Of a stretch of 64,000 nt of DNA, positions 26,823 to 35,580 are shown one piece after another. The notes under the pieces were generated by a model that saw nothing but the letters and a program-made list of their open reading frames with translations, searched no databases and was not told the origin of the DNA. The stretch is from Gelidibacter gilvus (lineage in GTDB: Bacteria; Bacteroidota; Bacteroidia; Flavobacteriales; Flavobacteriaceae): NCBI RefSeq assembly GCF_004115975.1, contig NZ_SDDZ01000001.1:434001-498000 (forward strand), given 5' to 3'. How positions within the stretch are numbered: the stretch's first letter is position 1; each line of letters opens with the position of its first letter. The translations under genes were made by a program, and so were the position numbers.

Positions 26823-27090
26823 ATGATCAAAACAACACCACAGAATATACCAAAAACAGTTGGTCTGCTTTCTCAGAATTTCATAACACCATATATCAGT
26901 AATACAACGCTTACTTATCTGGACCAACTTCTATGAAATTAAAATTGTTAGGTTTATGGGAAAACTTTTCTCAATCCACATCAAATCCTTGAGAAACATT
27001 GAAAGTCATAAAAAAAGCTACCAATCCTATAAAATACAAACAGGTTGTTTCTCAAATTTTGGCAAAGGAAATGAGGTCTGAAAAACGTTA
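26823..27090 (+). pseudogene. Decayed duplicate of the dihydrouridine synthase 3' end
   Basis: Aligns base by base with 25187-25455 of dus (ATGATCAAAA through AAGGAAATGAG), but relative to the dus frame has stop codons (CAG-CAA read as CAG-TAA, CCC-CAG as CCT-TGA), an apparent one-base deletion near its start, and many substitutions. No N-terminal part exists, so it is a non-functional remnant of a duplication. Confidence 0.85.
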
Positions 27091-27172
27091 ACTACTTGGT
27101 GTTTTCTAAATTTTATCACACATGTTTTCGGATAATCACTAAAAAAAAGGCGATCGGTTAAAGACACATGAT

Positions 27173-27180
27173 TATCTTTG
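27173..27180 (+). promoter_or_regulatory. -7 promoter element upstream of the FAD monooxygenase
   Basis: TATCTTTG, exact consensus; no TTG at the proper distance. The leader of about 110 nt contains a 26-codon open frame (27218-27298) whose stop is directly followed by the ATG at 27300. Confidence 0.45.
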
Positions 27181-27299
27181 CGCAAAATTTAAAAGCGCTC
27201 GCACTCCATACCCAGTTATGCCAAAAAACACATACTCTTTCTTTATCATATCCAGGACTTATCGTCTGGATTTCTCATTTCTTATGACGTTCCTTTAAG

Positions 27300-28778
27300 A
27301 TGAGGTTATATAATGAAGAAGATGAAAGTCTGGAAAAGAAGCCGACTAATTGGACCGTTTGCAAGGAATGTCAAGGGAGTGGTAAAAAAAGAAGAAGGCT
27401 CCGAAAGAAAGTAAAGCGCCGCTATCAAGAAGCCCTTGAAAGCTTTGAAAATACAACAGGAGAAGAAAAAGCTCCAGTTCCCCCAAAGTGTCACCTCGAT
27501 TTATGCAACAATTGCGACGGCTCTGGGTTAATCCCTTCCTCTAGCCATCGTATTCCCGACATAGAAAACCAACCACATATTGCGATCATTGGTGGTGGCA
27601 TAGGCGGTGTGGCTTTAGCGGTGGCCTGTTTACACCGAGGCATCCCTTTTACACTTTATGAACGCGATAGTAATTTTGAGGCACGCTCTCAAGGTTATGG
27701 CCTCACCCTGCAACAAGCTAGCAAGGCCATTGAGGGTCTGGGTCTTTTATCTCTAAAAGAAGGGGTGATTTCAACCAGACATGTGGTGCATACAACCGAA
27801 GGAAAAGTAATTGGCGAATGGGGAATGAGAAAGTGGATGCAGCCCAATGCTGAATCATTTTCTAAGCGTACAAATGTGCATATTGCGAGGCAATCTTTGC
27901 GTTTAGCGCTACTCGAGCAGCTTGGAGGCCCTGAAATGGTGCAGTGGGACCACCAATTAATTGACTTAAAAGACAGTTTGGGCGAAGGTGTTGAATTGAC
28001 TTTTCAAGTGGATGGGAAAACGAAGACCACTAAAGCAGATCTTGTGGTTGGAGCTGATGGCATTCGTAGTTTCGTGCGAAACATGCTGATAGGTGAACAA
28101 ACGCCTTTACACTATCTAGGCTGTATGGTTATATTGGGTATTTGCCAATTGAAGGATCTTGAAGGTTGTTCGAATAGTGATTTGCTGGACTCGGCTACGG
28201 TGTTCCAAACGGCCAATGGCAATGAGCGCATTTATGTGATGCCTTTCACCTCCGACTCGGTAATGTGGCAACTCAGCTTTCTCATGCCAGAAAAAGAAGC
28301 AAAGAGTTTAAGTGCTCAAGGTGCCCAAGCGCTTAAGAAAGAAGCCTGCAGAAGAACACAGTGGCACGATCCAATTTCTCAGATATTAATGGGCACTTTG
28401 GAAAGTGAAGTTTCAGGCTATCCTGTATATGATCGAGAGCTTTTAGATAAAAAAGTGTTGGAAAAAGCGGGTCAAGTCACTTTAATTGGAGATGCGGCGC
28501 ATCCGATGAGTCCATTTAAAGGACAGGGCGCAAATCAGGCCTTACTTGATGCCTTGGCGCTTGCACGTGGAATTTCTAAAGGATGCAATCCTCGTTCGGA
28601 ATGGAAAAAAGTTGGGATAAGGCAAAGTGTTTTAATGGATTTTGAAGCAGAAATGTTACAACGTAGTGCTTCTAAGGTGAAAGATTCTGCAGAAGCTGCT
28701 CAGTTTCTACATTCAGAAATAGTTCTCCACGAAGCTAATGAGCCTAGAGGCCGATGTCTTAAGAGAAAAGACGGCTAA
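27300..28778 (+). CDS. FAD-dependent monooxygenase fused to an N-terminal DnaJ-type zinc-finger module
   Basis: 492 residues. Residues about 21-76 carry two CxxCxGxG units (CKECQGSG at 21-28, CNNCDGSG at 69-76) separated by a very basic segment, like the zinc-binding repeats of DnaJ. From about 93 follows a flavoprotein monooxygenase: GGGIGGVALA (98-107), the mid-chain VGADGIRS motif (DG), and GDAAHPMSPFKGQGANQALL near residue 400. The enzyme part resembles aromatic-ring hydroxylases such as salicylate hydroxylase. The substrate is unknown. The fusion is uncommon and both Cys pairs are intact, so it probably binds Zn. Confidence 0.8.
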   Translation: MRLYNEEDESLEKKPTNWTVCKECQGSGKKRRRLRKKVKRRYQEALESFENTTGEEKAPVPPKCHLDLCNNCDGSGLIPSSSHRIPDIENQPHIAIIGGGIGGVALAVACLHRGIPFTLYERDSNFEARSQGYGLTLQQASKAIEGLGLLSLKEGVISTRHVVHTTEGKVIGEWGMRKWMQPNAESFSKRTNVHIARQSLRLALLEQLGGPEMVQWDHQLIDLKDSLGEGVELTFQVDGKTKTTKADLVVGADGIRSFVRNMLIGEQTPLHYLGCMVILGICQLKDLEGCSNSDLLDSATVFQTANGNERIYVMPFTSDSVMWQLSFLMPEKEAKSLSAQGAQALKKEACRRTQWHDPISQILMGTLESEVSGYPVYDRELLDKKVLEKAGQVTLIGDAAHPMSPFKGQGANQALLDALALARGISKGCNPRSEWKKVGIRQSVLMDFEAEMLQRSASKVKDSAEAAQFLHSEIVLHEANEPRGRCLKRKDG

Positions 28779-28990
28779 TCGAATACGATAAGTTTTAAAT
28801 TGTCCGAGTAAGGTGCTATAAAATTTAGGGTTTTTGTAAGCCCATGCCGTCTTCCAAATCAGACAATCAATCTTTCTATGCAATATTACGAATAGCCGCA
28901 CTTTTTTATCTGATAATGGGATCGCTCTTCAAACGCGCCATTTTTTTTATGGAATGTTATTTGTTATCTTTAAGTAACAAAAACTACAAT

Positions 28991-29470
28991 ATGAAAACTT
29001 TATATCTCTTCTCAACAATTATCATCATGGCAATTAGTGTATCCAGTTGCTCTGTCGCTAAAAAAATGGATAAAAAAGCCCCCGCAATTATTGGAGAAGT
29101 TTATGTTGAACCCTGGACTTCGGAAGAGGATTCGGGAGGATCTGGGTACAATTTATACATTCCGATGCATTCCCAAGAAAACAAGGACATCCTTTTGGAT
29201 TCGGTCTATTTTAGAAATCAAATCGTAAAACTGGCAAGAATATCAGAAGATGCGAATATCCTATATGTTGGTAGGTTTGGTAATTTAGGAAAATCGAACG
29301 ACGATATCATCATGAGCAGTAATCCGTTGGATGAAATGGCAAATAAACCACCTAGAGTTCCACAAAGCATTCCTTGTCAAATTGAGGATACCGAATGTAT
29401 TGTGAGTTATAAATTTAAGGGCGATATCCGGTATTTCAAGATAGAGAACATCAAGGAAAGATCTTTCTAA
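28991..29470 (+). CDS. Hypothetical lipoprotein
   Basis: 160 residues from ATG 28991, chosen because it places a lipoprotein signal peptide with lipobox VSSC at residues about 16-19; the earlier ATG (28844) adds a hydrophobic extension with no signal-peptide form. The mature part is polar with one Cys pair near the C-terminus (IPCQIEDTEC) that may form a disulfide. The family is not recognised. It lies between the monooxygenase and flippase genes on the same strand, with gaps over 100 nt, so it is probably a separate transcript. Confidence 0.6.
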   Translation: MKTLYLFSTIIIMAISVSSCSVAKKMDKKAPAIIGEVYVEPWTSEEDSGGSGYNLYIPMHSQENKDILLDSVYFRNQIVKLARISEDANILYVGRFGNLGKSNDDIIMSSNPLDEMANKPPRVPQSIPCQIEDTECIVSYKFKGDIRYFKIENIKERSF

Positions 29471-29545
29471 AAATGATAAGAAATCTTAAGCTTGAAGCCT
29501 TCCGTATTTCGTGCGATACAATTTGTAGGACACTTCCCCTCAAAA

Positions 29546-29576
29546 TTGTTTAACTCTTAGGGATTCCCTACTTTTG
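29546..29576 (+). promoter_or_regulatory. Promoter of the flippase gene
   Basis: TTG (29546-29548), 20 nt, TACTTTTG (29569-29576), an exact match to the Bacteroidota consensus, 20 nt before the TTG start at 29597. Confidence 0.7.
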
Positions 29577-29596
29577 ACCTCAAATTAAAAACCACG

Positions 29597-31060
29597 TTGA
29601 GCGGATTTAAAACCCTTTTTAAGCAGACCTTCATTTATGGTTTAGCCACTGTGCTACCACGAATGTTGAGTTTTTTGTTAGTGCGCTTACACACCGATGA
29701 AAGCGTGTTGAAATCGGTGGCGGATTATGGTGATGTAGCTCTAATCTACTCCTATTTTGTAATATTCAATGTTATTTTGGCCTATGGCATGGAAACTGCC
29801 TTTTTTAGGTTCTTCAATAAGGAAGATGATAAGGCCAAGGTTGTAGGAACATCTTCCATCTCATTGATTGCCTCCTCATTTCTCTTTTTTGTTCTGGCTT
29901 TAGCTTTTCAAACCCAAATTGCAAATTTTATAGATATCAAACCGGAATATATTAATCTGGTTATCTGGATTTTACTGTTGGATGCTTTGGTTATTATACC
30001 ATTTGCATGGTTAAGAGCGAATGCGAGACCAGTGAAATATGCCATTATAAAAATTCTTAACGTTGCCATTAACCTAACTTTAAACTTGTTCCTATTGTTA
30101 TGGTTAAAGGATCTAGCAACGGAATCATCGGTGTTGGGAGCCATCTATAAGCCTAATTTTCAAATCAATTATATTTTTATTGCCAATTTAGTCGCCAGCG
30201 CGGTCACGTTGCTATTGATGTCTTCATTTTATTTTAAAATCAAGTACACTTTCGATAGCATCCTTTGGAAACAGATGATGCGTTATGCCTTTCCAGTCTT
30301 AATTGCGGGAGTTGCTTTTTCTATAAACGAAACTTTTGATCGCGTTCTTCTCGACAAACTTCTACCAGAAAATATTGCTAAGACCGAAATTGGAATGTAC
30401 TCCGCATGTTATAAATTGGGGATGTTTATGACGCTTTTTGTAACAGCTTACAAGCTTGGGGTAGAGCCTTATTTCTTCAGTCATGCCAACACGGAAAACC
30501 CTAAAAAGAACTATGCCCGCATTCTCGAGTATTTTGTGATTTTCGGATCTGCAATCCTATTGGGCGTTGTGGTATTTGCAGATCTTTTAAAAGTGATCCT
30601 TATAGGAAATGAAGCCTATTGGAAGGCGATGGTTATTGTACCGATTGTTTTATTGGCCAACCTATGTCTGGGTATTTACCATAATTTATCGGTGTGGTAT
30701 AAGGTCACGGATAGAACCAAGTTTGGGGCTTATATTTCGGTGTTTGGAGCAATTTTAACTTTAGCACTTAATTTTTGGCTCATTCCAATCATCAGTTATG
30801 TAGGATCGGCTATTGCTACTTTATCAGCTTACGCTTGTATGATGTTTGTATCCTATTATTACGGCAATAAATACTATCCAATCCCGTATAATTTAAAAAA
30901 AATGGGGCTGTATCTCTTGGTATCCACGGCATTTTCGGTAATTTCGTTTTATGTTTATCGAGAGAATTATTATGTAGGAATAAGCTTGCTCATCCTATTT
31001 CTGTTTTTGGTAGTGAAGCTCGAAAAAGATCAATTGATACAACTCGTAAAAGAAAAATAG
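29597..31060 (+). CDS. Oligosaccharide flippase (polysaccharide biosynthesis protein, MATE/Wzx-like)
   Basis: 487 residues with about 12-14 predicted membrane helices along the chain. The N-terminus (FKTLFKQTFIYGLATVLPRM) is typical of the Bacteroidota group of Wzx/MurJ-like lipid-linked oligosaccharide flippases. The start is TTG, supported by the promoter 20 nt upstream and by the family N-terminus. The gene begins a block of cell-envelope genes: dut 69 nt on, then a nucleotidyltransferase and envelope lipoproteins. The exact lipid-linked cargo is unknown. Confidence 0.85.
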   Translation: MSGFKTLFKQTFIYGLATVLPRMLSFLLVRLHTDESVLKSVADYGDVALIYSYFVIFNVILAYGMETAFFRFFNKEDDKAKVVGTSSISLIASSFLFFVLALAFQTQIANFIDIKPEYINLVIWILLLDALVIIPFAWLRANARPVKYAIIKILNVAINLTLNLFLLLWLKDLATESSVLGAIYKPNFQINYIFIANLVASAVTLLLMSSFYFKIKYTFDSILWKQMMRYAFPVLIAGVAFSINETFDRVLLDKLLPENIAKTEIGMYSACYKLGMFMTLFVTAYKLGVEPYFFSHANTENPKKNYARILEYFVIFGSAILLGVVVFADLLKVILIGNEAYWKAMVIVPIVLLANLCLGIYHNLSVWYKVTDRTKFGAYISVFGAILTLALNFWLIPIISYVGSAIATLSAYACMMFVSYYYGNKYYPIPYNLKKMGLYLLVSTAFSVISFYVYRENYYVGISLLILFLFLVVKLEKDQLIQLVKEK

Positions 31061-31129
31061 AAACGACACGATTCCGTCTAGATGAGATTCTTAAATAGTC
31101 GTGAATTTGTGGCAAAAAATAAATCATAA

Positions 31130-31564
31130 ATGAAAATCAAAATCATCAACAAATCCAATCACGCCTTGCCCAACTATGAAACCATAGCATCAGCAGGAAT
31201 GGATTTACGCGCTAATTTATCAGAATCAAGAATTTTAAAACCTTTGGAAAGAAGCATTGTAGGTACAGGTTTATTTCTTGAGCTGCCTATTGGCGTTGAA
31301 GCACAGGTAAGACCTCGCAGCGGTCTTGCCGCCAAAAAAGGGATTACCGTTTTAAATGCACCGGGAACTATTGATGCCGATTACAGAGGTGAAATAGGAG
31401 TGATCTTGGTCAATCTGTCCAATGAAGACTTTGAAATCGTCAATGGCGAACGTATTGCACAATTGGTGATCGCAAAACATGAACGTGCGGAGTGGCATGC
31501 TGTGGAAACACTATCTGAAACGGATAGAGGTGAGGGTGGATTTGGGAGTACTGGCGTAGCCTAA
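31130..31564 (+). CDS. dut: dUTP diphosphatase
   Basis: A 144-residue trimeric dUTPase hydrolysing dUTP to dUMP and pyrophosphate, which keeps uracil out of DNA. All five motifs are visible: AGMDLRA (motif 1), [11 protein letters not shown] (2), [17 protein letters not shown] (3), RIAQLVI (4) and [10 protein letters not shown] (5). Length is normal. The stop is followed by the TTCCTGCGAAGGCAGGAA hairpin at 31566, the left edge of the GIY-YIG repeat array. Confidence 0.97.
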   Translation: MKIKIINKSNHALPNYETIASAGMDLRANLSESRILKPLERSIVGTGLFLELPIGVEAQVRPRSGLAAKKGITVLNAPGTIDADYRGEIGVILVNLSNEDFEIVNGERIAQLVIAKHERAEWHAVETLSETDRGEGGFGSTGVA

Positions 31565-31698
31565 ATTCCTGCGAAGGCAGGAATCTCGTGTTGAAGAAGC
31601 CAAAACATCGATATTGTCAACATTTATACAGATGAGTAAAATAAAATACTTTCAGCTTGCTGAAAGAAATATAATTTAATTCGAGCACTATTAATCTC

Positions 31699-31827
31699 AT
31701 GTTTGAATTTATGAAGCTGTGGTACATCTATATAATGACCAATAAAATGAATGGTGTTTTATATATTGACATATCGGATAATATTGAAGAAAGAGTAAAG
31801 GAGCACAAATTAAAAGTTTATCCTTAG
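31699..31827 (+). pseudogene. Truncated GIY-YIG copy 1 (42 codons)
   Basis: Encodes the first 42 residues of the nuclease (MFEFMKLWYIYIMTNKMN...) and ends KVYP-stop, where the sequence jumps to the hairpin. Unlike the other copies it has Asp in place of Gly in LYIDIS, within the GIY-YIG core, so even the motif is altered. Confidence 0.8.
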
Positions 31828-31963
31828 AATTCCTGCGAAGGCAGGAATCTCATGATGAAAAATACAAAACATCAATATTGCAGATTTTTATACTTATAGC
31901 TTGTTGAAAGAAAAGGAATTCTTGCTGAAAGCAATATAATTTAAATCGAGCACTATTAATCTC

Positions 31964-32092
31964 ATGTTTGAATTTATGAAGCTGTGGTACATCTTTATAA
32001 TGACCAATAAAATGAATGGTGTTTTATATATTGGCATATCGGATAATATTGAAGAAAGAGTAAAGGAGCATAAATTAAAAGTTTATCCTTAG
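31964..32092 (+). pseudogene. Truncated GIY-YIG copy 2 (42 codons)
   Basis: Same 42-codon frame ending KVYP-stop before the hairpin at 32095, with an intact LYIGIS motif. Reads LWYIFIMTNK where the others have LWYIYIMTNK. Confidence 0.8.
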
Positions 32093-32228
32093 AATTCCTG
32101 CGAAGGCAGGAATCTCATGATGAAAAATACAAAACATCAATATTGCAGATTTTTATACTTATAGCTTGTTGAAAGAAAAGGGATTCTTACTGAAAGAAAT
32201 ATAATTTAAATCGAGCACTATTAATCTC

Positions 32229-32357
32229 ATGTTTGAATTTATGAAGCTGTGGTACATCTATATAATGACCAATAAAATGAATGGTGTTTTATATATTGGC
32301 ATATCGGATAATATTGAAGAAAGAGTAAAGGAGCATAAATTAAAAGTGTATCCTTAG
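32229..32357 (+). pseudogene. Truncated GIY-YIG copy 3 (42 codons)
   Basis: Same 42-codon frame ending in stop before the hairpin at 32360. The open frame is kept in all three copies, so a short peptide could be made from each unit. Confidence 0.8.
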
Positions 32358-32493
32358 AATTCCTGCGAAGGCAGGAATCTCATGATGAAGAATACAAAAC
32401 ATCAATTTTGCAGATTTTTATACTTATAGCTTGTTGAAAGAAAAGGGATTTTTGCTGAAAGAAATATAATTTAAATCGAGTACTATTAATCTC

Positions 32494-32820
32494 ATGTTTG
32501 AATTTATGAAGCTGTGGTACATCTATATAATGACCAATAAAATGAATGGTGTTTTATATATTGGCATATCGGATAATATTGAAGAAAGAGTAAAGGAGCA
32601 CAAATTAAAAGTTTATCCGAAATCATTTACTGCAAAATATAATTGCGACAGATTAGTTTACTTGGAAGAATATAACAACGGATTAGAAGCCTCAAAACGT
32701 GAGATAAGTTTGAAGAAATGGAAAAGGGAGTGGAAAATTAAGCTTATTGAGGAAATTAATCCAAGCTGGATGGATATAAGTTTAAATTGGAATCTGAATT
32801 ATAATAGATTGAGGGAATAG
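32494..32820 (+). CDS. Small GIY-YIG nuclease (UPF0213-like), intact member of the array
   Basis: A 108-residue single-domain protein of the GIY-YIG superfamily. The two-strand motif appears as WYIYIMTNKMNGVLYIGISD with the catalytic Arg in NIEERVKEHK (R about 32), followed by AKYNCDRLVYLEEY and the conserved Glu of SKREISLKKWKREWKIKLI. UPF0213-type proteins of this size are stand-alone domains with poorly known biology. Three truncated copies precede it and a duplicate of its 3' end follows. Related hairpins lie on both sides, suggesting that gene and hairpins have moved or amplified together. Confidence 0.85.
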   Translation: MFEFMKLWYIYIMTNKMNGVLYIGISDNIEERVKEHKLKVYPKSFTAKYNCDRLVYLEEYNNGLEASKREISLKKWKREWKIKLIEEINPSWMDISLNWNLNYNRLRE

Positions 32821-32836
32821 GTTTGGCCTATATAGA

Positions 32837-33023
32837 TACCTGCCTTCTCAGGTATTAAGCTGGATGGATATAAGTTTAAATTGGAATCTGAATTATAATA
32901 AATTTAAAAAATAAGTTTAACCAAAATAGATACCTGCCTACGGAGGTATTAAGTTTAACATAGTAGATACTTGCCTAATGTAAGTAATTATTAACCTAAA
33001 ATAGATACCTGCCTTCGCAGGTA
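32837..33023. repeat. Cluster of four TACCTGCCTTCGCAGGTA-type hairpins and a duplicated GIY-YIG 3' end
   Basis: Hairpins at 32837-32854, 32931-32948, 32968-32986 (degenerate) and 33006-33023, each preceded by ATAGA or GTAGA. Between the first two, 32858-32903 repeats the last codons of the GIY-YIG gene (AAGCTGGATGGATATAAG and onward; original at 32763). Confidence 0.8.
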
Positions 33024-33030
33024 GTTGGAT

Positions 33031-34050
33031 ATGAAAATAATAGTCCCAATGGCAGGACGTGGTTCACGTTTGCGCCCACACACATTAACAGTTCCGAAAC
33101 CATTAATTCCGGTGGCGGGTCAACCCATTGTCCATCGTTTGGTAAAGGATATTGCCAAAGTTTTAAATCAACCAATTGATGAGATTGCCTTCATTTTGGG
33201 CGATCCGGCTTTTTTTGGAGATGATGTGGTAGAAAGTTTAACCGCATTGGCTACAGACTTAGGAGCCAAAGCGTCCATCTATCGCCAAGATCAACCCTTA
33301 GGTACAGGTCACGCCATTATGTGCGCCAAAGATTCACTTTCAGGTCCGGCAGTGATTGCTTATGCCGATACTTTAATCAGAGCCGATTTCAATTTGGATC
33401 CAGAAGCCGACGCCGTGATTTGGGTCAAGCAAGTAGATCAACCAGAAGCGTTTGGCGTGGTCAAATTGAACGACAAAAACGAAATTGTAGAACTTGTAGA
33501 AAAACCAAAGGACTTTGTAAGCGATTTAGCGGTTATTGGGATATACTACTTTAAAGATGTGAACGTTCTTAAACAAGAACTCCAAATAGTTTTGGACAAT
33601 AATATTATTAATGGTGGCGAATATCAAATCAATGATGGGATTAAAGGCATGATGGCGAAAGGCAAGGTCTTTAAAACTGGCGAAGTTGAAGAATGGATGG
33701 ATTGTGGCAACAAAGCGGTTACCGTGGAAACAAACACTAGAATGCTAGGGTTTTTGCAGGCAGATGGCGAAGAACAAATGATAGCTGCTTCAGTAACTTT
33801 AGAAAATTCAAAGATTATTAAACCTTGTTTTATTGGAGAAAATGTCAGCTTAAAAAATGCAACCATCGGTCCAAATGTGTCCATTGGAAACAATTGCACC
33901 ATAACGGATACCACTATAAAAAACAGTTTGATACAAACAAATAGCGTCATAAAAAACGCTAATTTAGATGAGGCCATGATTGGGAATCACGTGCATTATG
34001 ATGGGAATTTTAAAACGATCAGTATTGGAGATTATTCTGTATTAGCCTAA
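33031..34050 (+). CDS. Sugar nucleotidyltransferase with left-handed beta-helix tail
   Basis: About 339 residues from ATG 33031, preferred over an upstream TTG at 33025 because it directly gives the family N-terminus KIIVPMAGRGSRLRPHT. The GxGxRLxPxT nucleotide loop and the following PKPLIPVAGQPI form the NTP-binding site; the middle holds TGHAIMCAKDSL and VVKLNDKNEIVELVEKPKDF; the C-terminal 80 residues are hexapeptide repeats (IGENVSLKNATIGPNVSIGN). It activates a sugar-1-phosphate as an NDP-sugar for envelope glycans; the sugar is not certain. It begins 7 nt after the last hairpin of the repeat cluster. Confidence 0.85.
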   Translation: MKIIVPMAGRGSRLRPHTLTVPKPLIPVAGQPIVHRLVKDIAKVLNQPIDEIAFILGDPAFFGDDVVESLTALATDLGAKASIYRQDQPLGTGHAIMCAKDSLSGPAVIAYADTLIRADFNLDPEADAVIWVKQVDQPEAFGVVKLNDKNEIVELVEKPKDFVSDLAVIGIYYFKDVNVLKQELQIVLDNNIINGGEYQINDGIKGMMAKGKVFKTGEVEEWMDCGNKAVTVETNTRMLGFLQADGEEQMIAASVTLENSKIIKPCFIGENVSLKNATIGPNVSIGNNCTITDTTIKNSLIQTNSVIKNANLDEAMIGNHVHYDGNFKTISIGDYSVLA

Positions 34051-34130
34051 TTCCTGCGAGGTTGCTGAGCTTGTCGAAATAAAGGCAGGAAACCTTTAGG
34101 TACAACGTAGTTAATCTTGTCAATAAATAG
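34051..34130. repeat. Interrupted TTCCTGC/GCAGGAA hairpin with TTGTCGAAAT insert and conserved tail
   Basis: Arms TTCCTGC (34051-34057) and GCAGGAA (34085-34091) enclose GCTGAGCTTGTCGAAATAAA. The tail ACCTTTAGGTACAACGTAGT recurs almost unchanged after the hairpin at 40737. Confidence 0.75.
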
Positions 34131-34221
34131 ATGCCATAAAGTCAATTACAAACTCATAATAATTTCAACAATCCTAGCCAAACATTAGTGCTCCAGATAA
34201 TTATCAGGACATAGAAAAAAA

Positions 34222-35580
34222 ATGAACCACAAGTTCCACATATTAATCATCTTTTTAGGAATGCTTATCATTCCTCAAACCTCTCATGCGCAAGTTGATT
34301 TCAACCAAAAACCAACCGATGACCTTGGGAATGTTGAAGACCAATTTCAAGAGTACTTTTTTGAAGCCTTAAAGCAACAAGGCATTGAAAATTACCAGCG
34401 TGCTATTGATGCCCTTTTAAAGTGTAGAAAACTGGATGATAAACCTGTGGTGTATTATCAATTGGGCAAAAACTACAGCAAACTTAAAAACTTTGGCGCT
34501 GCTGAAGATGCCTTAAAAAGAGCGGTGTCCAAAGAACCTGATAACGAGTGGTATTTGGATGAACTTTATGATGTTTATAACCAACAGGGCGATACTAAAA
34601 ATGCCATAAAAACAGTCAAACAATTAGTGAAATACCATCCAGATTATAGACAGGATCTGGCATCTTTATATATCAAAAACAAAGATTATAAAGATGCTTT
34701 AAAACTGTTGGATGAACTGGATAAAGAATTTGGTATTAGTGCTGATCGAGATTATTTGAGAAATCAGATCTATACCCTCACGGGACGTGAAGGTGCCCGC
34801 ATTGAAAATCTTGAAGGACGTCTTAATCAGGACCCTCAAAATGAAACCAATTATCTGGCGCTTATTTATAGATACAGCGAAACTGGAGAAACAGAGAAAG
34901 CCTATGAAACTGCACAAAAATTATTAGAAGTGCATCCAGAATCGAAGTTGGTGCATTTGGCCTTATACAAGTTTTACTTGGACAGAAATCAGACAGAAAA
35001 GGCAATTGGTTCAATGAAAATAGTTTTGACGGCTCCAGAAATTAATCCCGATGCCAAAACAAAAGTGCTCAATGATTTTATAAACTTTGTGTCCAAGAAT
35101 CCGGAACATGAAAAAGATCTTGTTGATATCACAGCACTGATTGATGAAAATAAAAGCTTTCAAACCTTGGTGGAACTGGCGCAATACTATTTAAAACTTG
35201 AAGATAAACCAAAGGCATTGATGTATTTTGAAGACGCTTTAAAATTGGAACCGAATAATTTTTCGGTCATAAAAGATGCCTTGTTGCTCCAAATAGACTT
35301 AAATCAGGAAGAAAAAGCCATTGCCAAAAGTGAACGGGCTTTAGAACTGTTCCCAGCACAACCGATATTGTATTTGATTAATGGCGTCGCCCATAATAAA
35401 TTGAAACAAGGCAAAAAAGCTATCGCAAGTTTAGAAACTGGGTTGGATTACGTGATTGAAGATCCAAAAATGGAAGCCGATTTTTATACACAGCTCAGTC
35501 TTGCCTACAAACTCAACAATAATAATTCCAAATCTGAAACCTTTGCAAAAAAGGCGGCTGCTTTAACAAATCAAAATTAA
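34222..35580 (+). CDS. Exported TPR protein
   Basis: 452 residues with a signal peptide (about 1-24, ending SHAQ) and then about ten tetratricopeptide-like repeats over the rest (clear units such as VVYYQLGKNYSKLKNFGAAE and LAQYYLKLEDKPKALMYFED). Such proteins act as periplasmic scaffolds. Its stop overlaps the start of the DUF4292 lipoprotein by 1 nt (TAATG), and that gene overlaps the EnvC-like gene similarly, giving a tight three-gene operon of envelope proteins. A specific partner is not known. Confidence 0.8.
   Translation: MNHKFHILIIFLGMLIIPQTSHAQVDFNQKPTDDLGNVEDQFQEYFFEALKQQGIENYQRAIDALLKCRKLDDKPVVYYQLGKNYSKLKNFGAAEDALKRAVSKEPDNEWYLDELYDVYNQQGDTKNAIKTVKQLVKYHPDYRQDLASLYIKNKDYKDALKLLDELDKEFGISADRDYLRNQIYTLTGREGARIENLEGRLNQDPQNETNYLALIYRYSETGETEKAYETAQKLLEVHPESKLVHLALYKFYLDRNQTEKAIGSMKIVLTAPEINPDAKTKVLNDFINFVSKNPEHEKDLVDITALIDENKSFQTLVELAQYYLKLEDKPKALMYFEDALKLEPNNFSVIKDALLLQIDLNQEEKAIAKSERALELFPAQPILYLINGVAHNKLKQGKKAIASLETGLDYVIEDPKMEADFYTQLSLAYKLNNNNSKSETFAKKAAALTNQN

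Larger units (their letters stand above)
31566..32493 (+). repeat. 265-bp tandem array: truncated GIY-YIG gene plus hairpin, three units before the intact gene
   Basis: The ATGs of successive copies are at 31699, 31964, 32229 and 32494, exactly 265 bp apart. Each incomplete unit consists of the first 42 codons of the GIY-YIG gene, a stop, the hairpin TTCCTGCGAAGGCAGGAA (31830, 32095, 32360; also 31566 before the first unit), and a conserved spacer of about 115 bp with a TTGTTGAAAG motif. Confidence 0.9.

Noticed and set aside
27218-27298. 26-codon upstream ORF as a regulatory leader peptide
   Set aside because: No run of a regulatory amino acid and no alternative hairpins were evident; noted only in the promoter entry.
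28844-28990. N-terminal extension of the lipoprotein at 28991
   Set aside because: It would bury the lipoprotein signal peptide with its VSSC lipobox 49 residues into the chain.
31566-32493. CRISPR or VNTR reading of the 265-bp array
   Set aside because: Units contain gene segments and hairpins, not short repeats with unique spacers.
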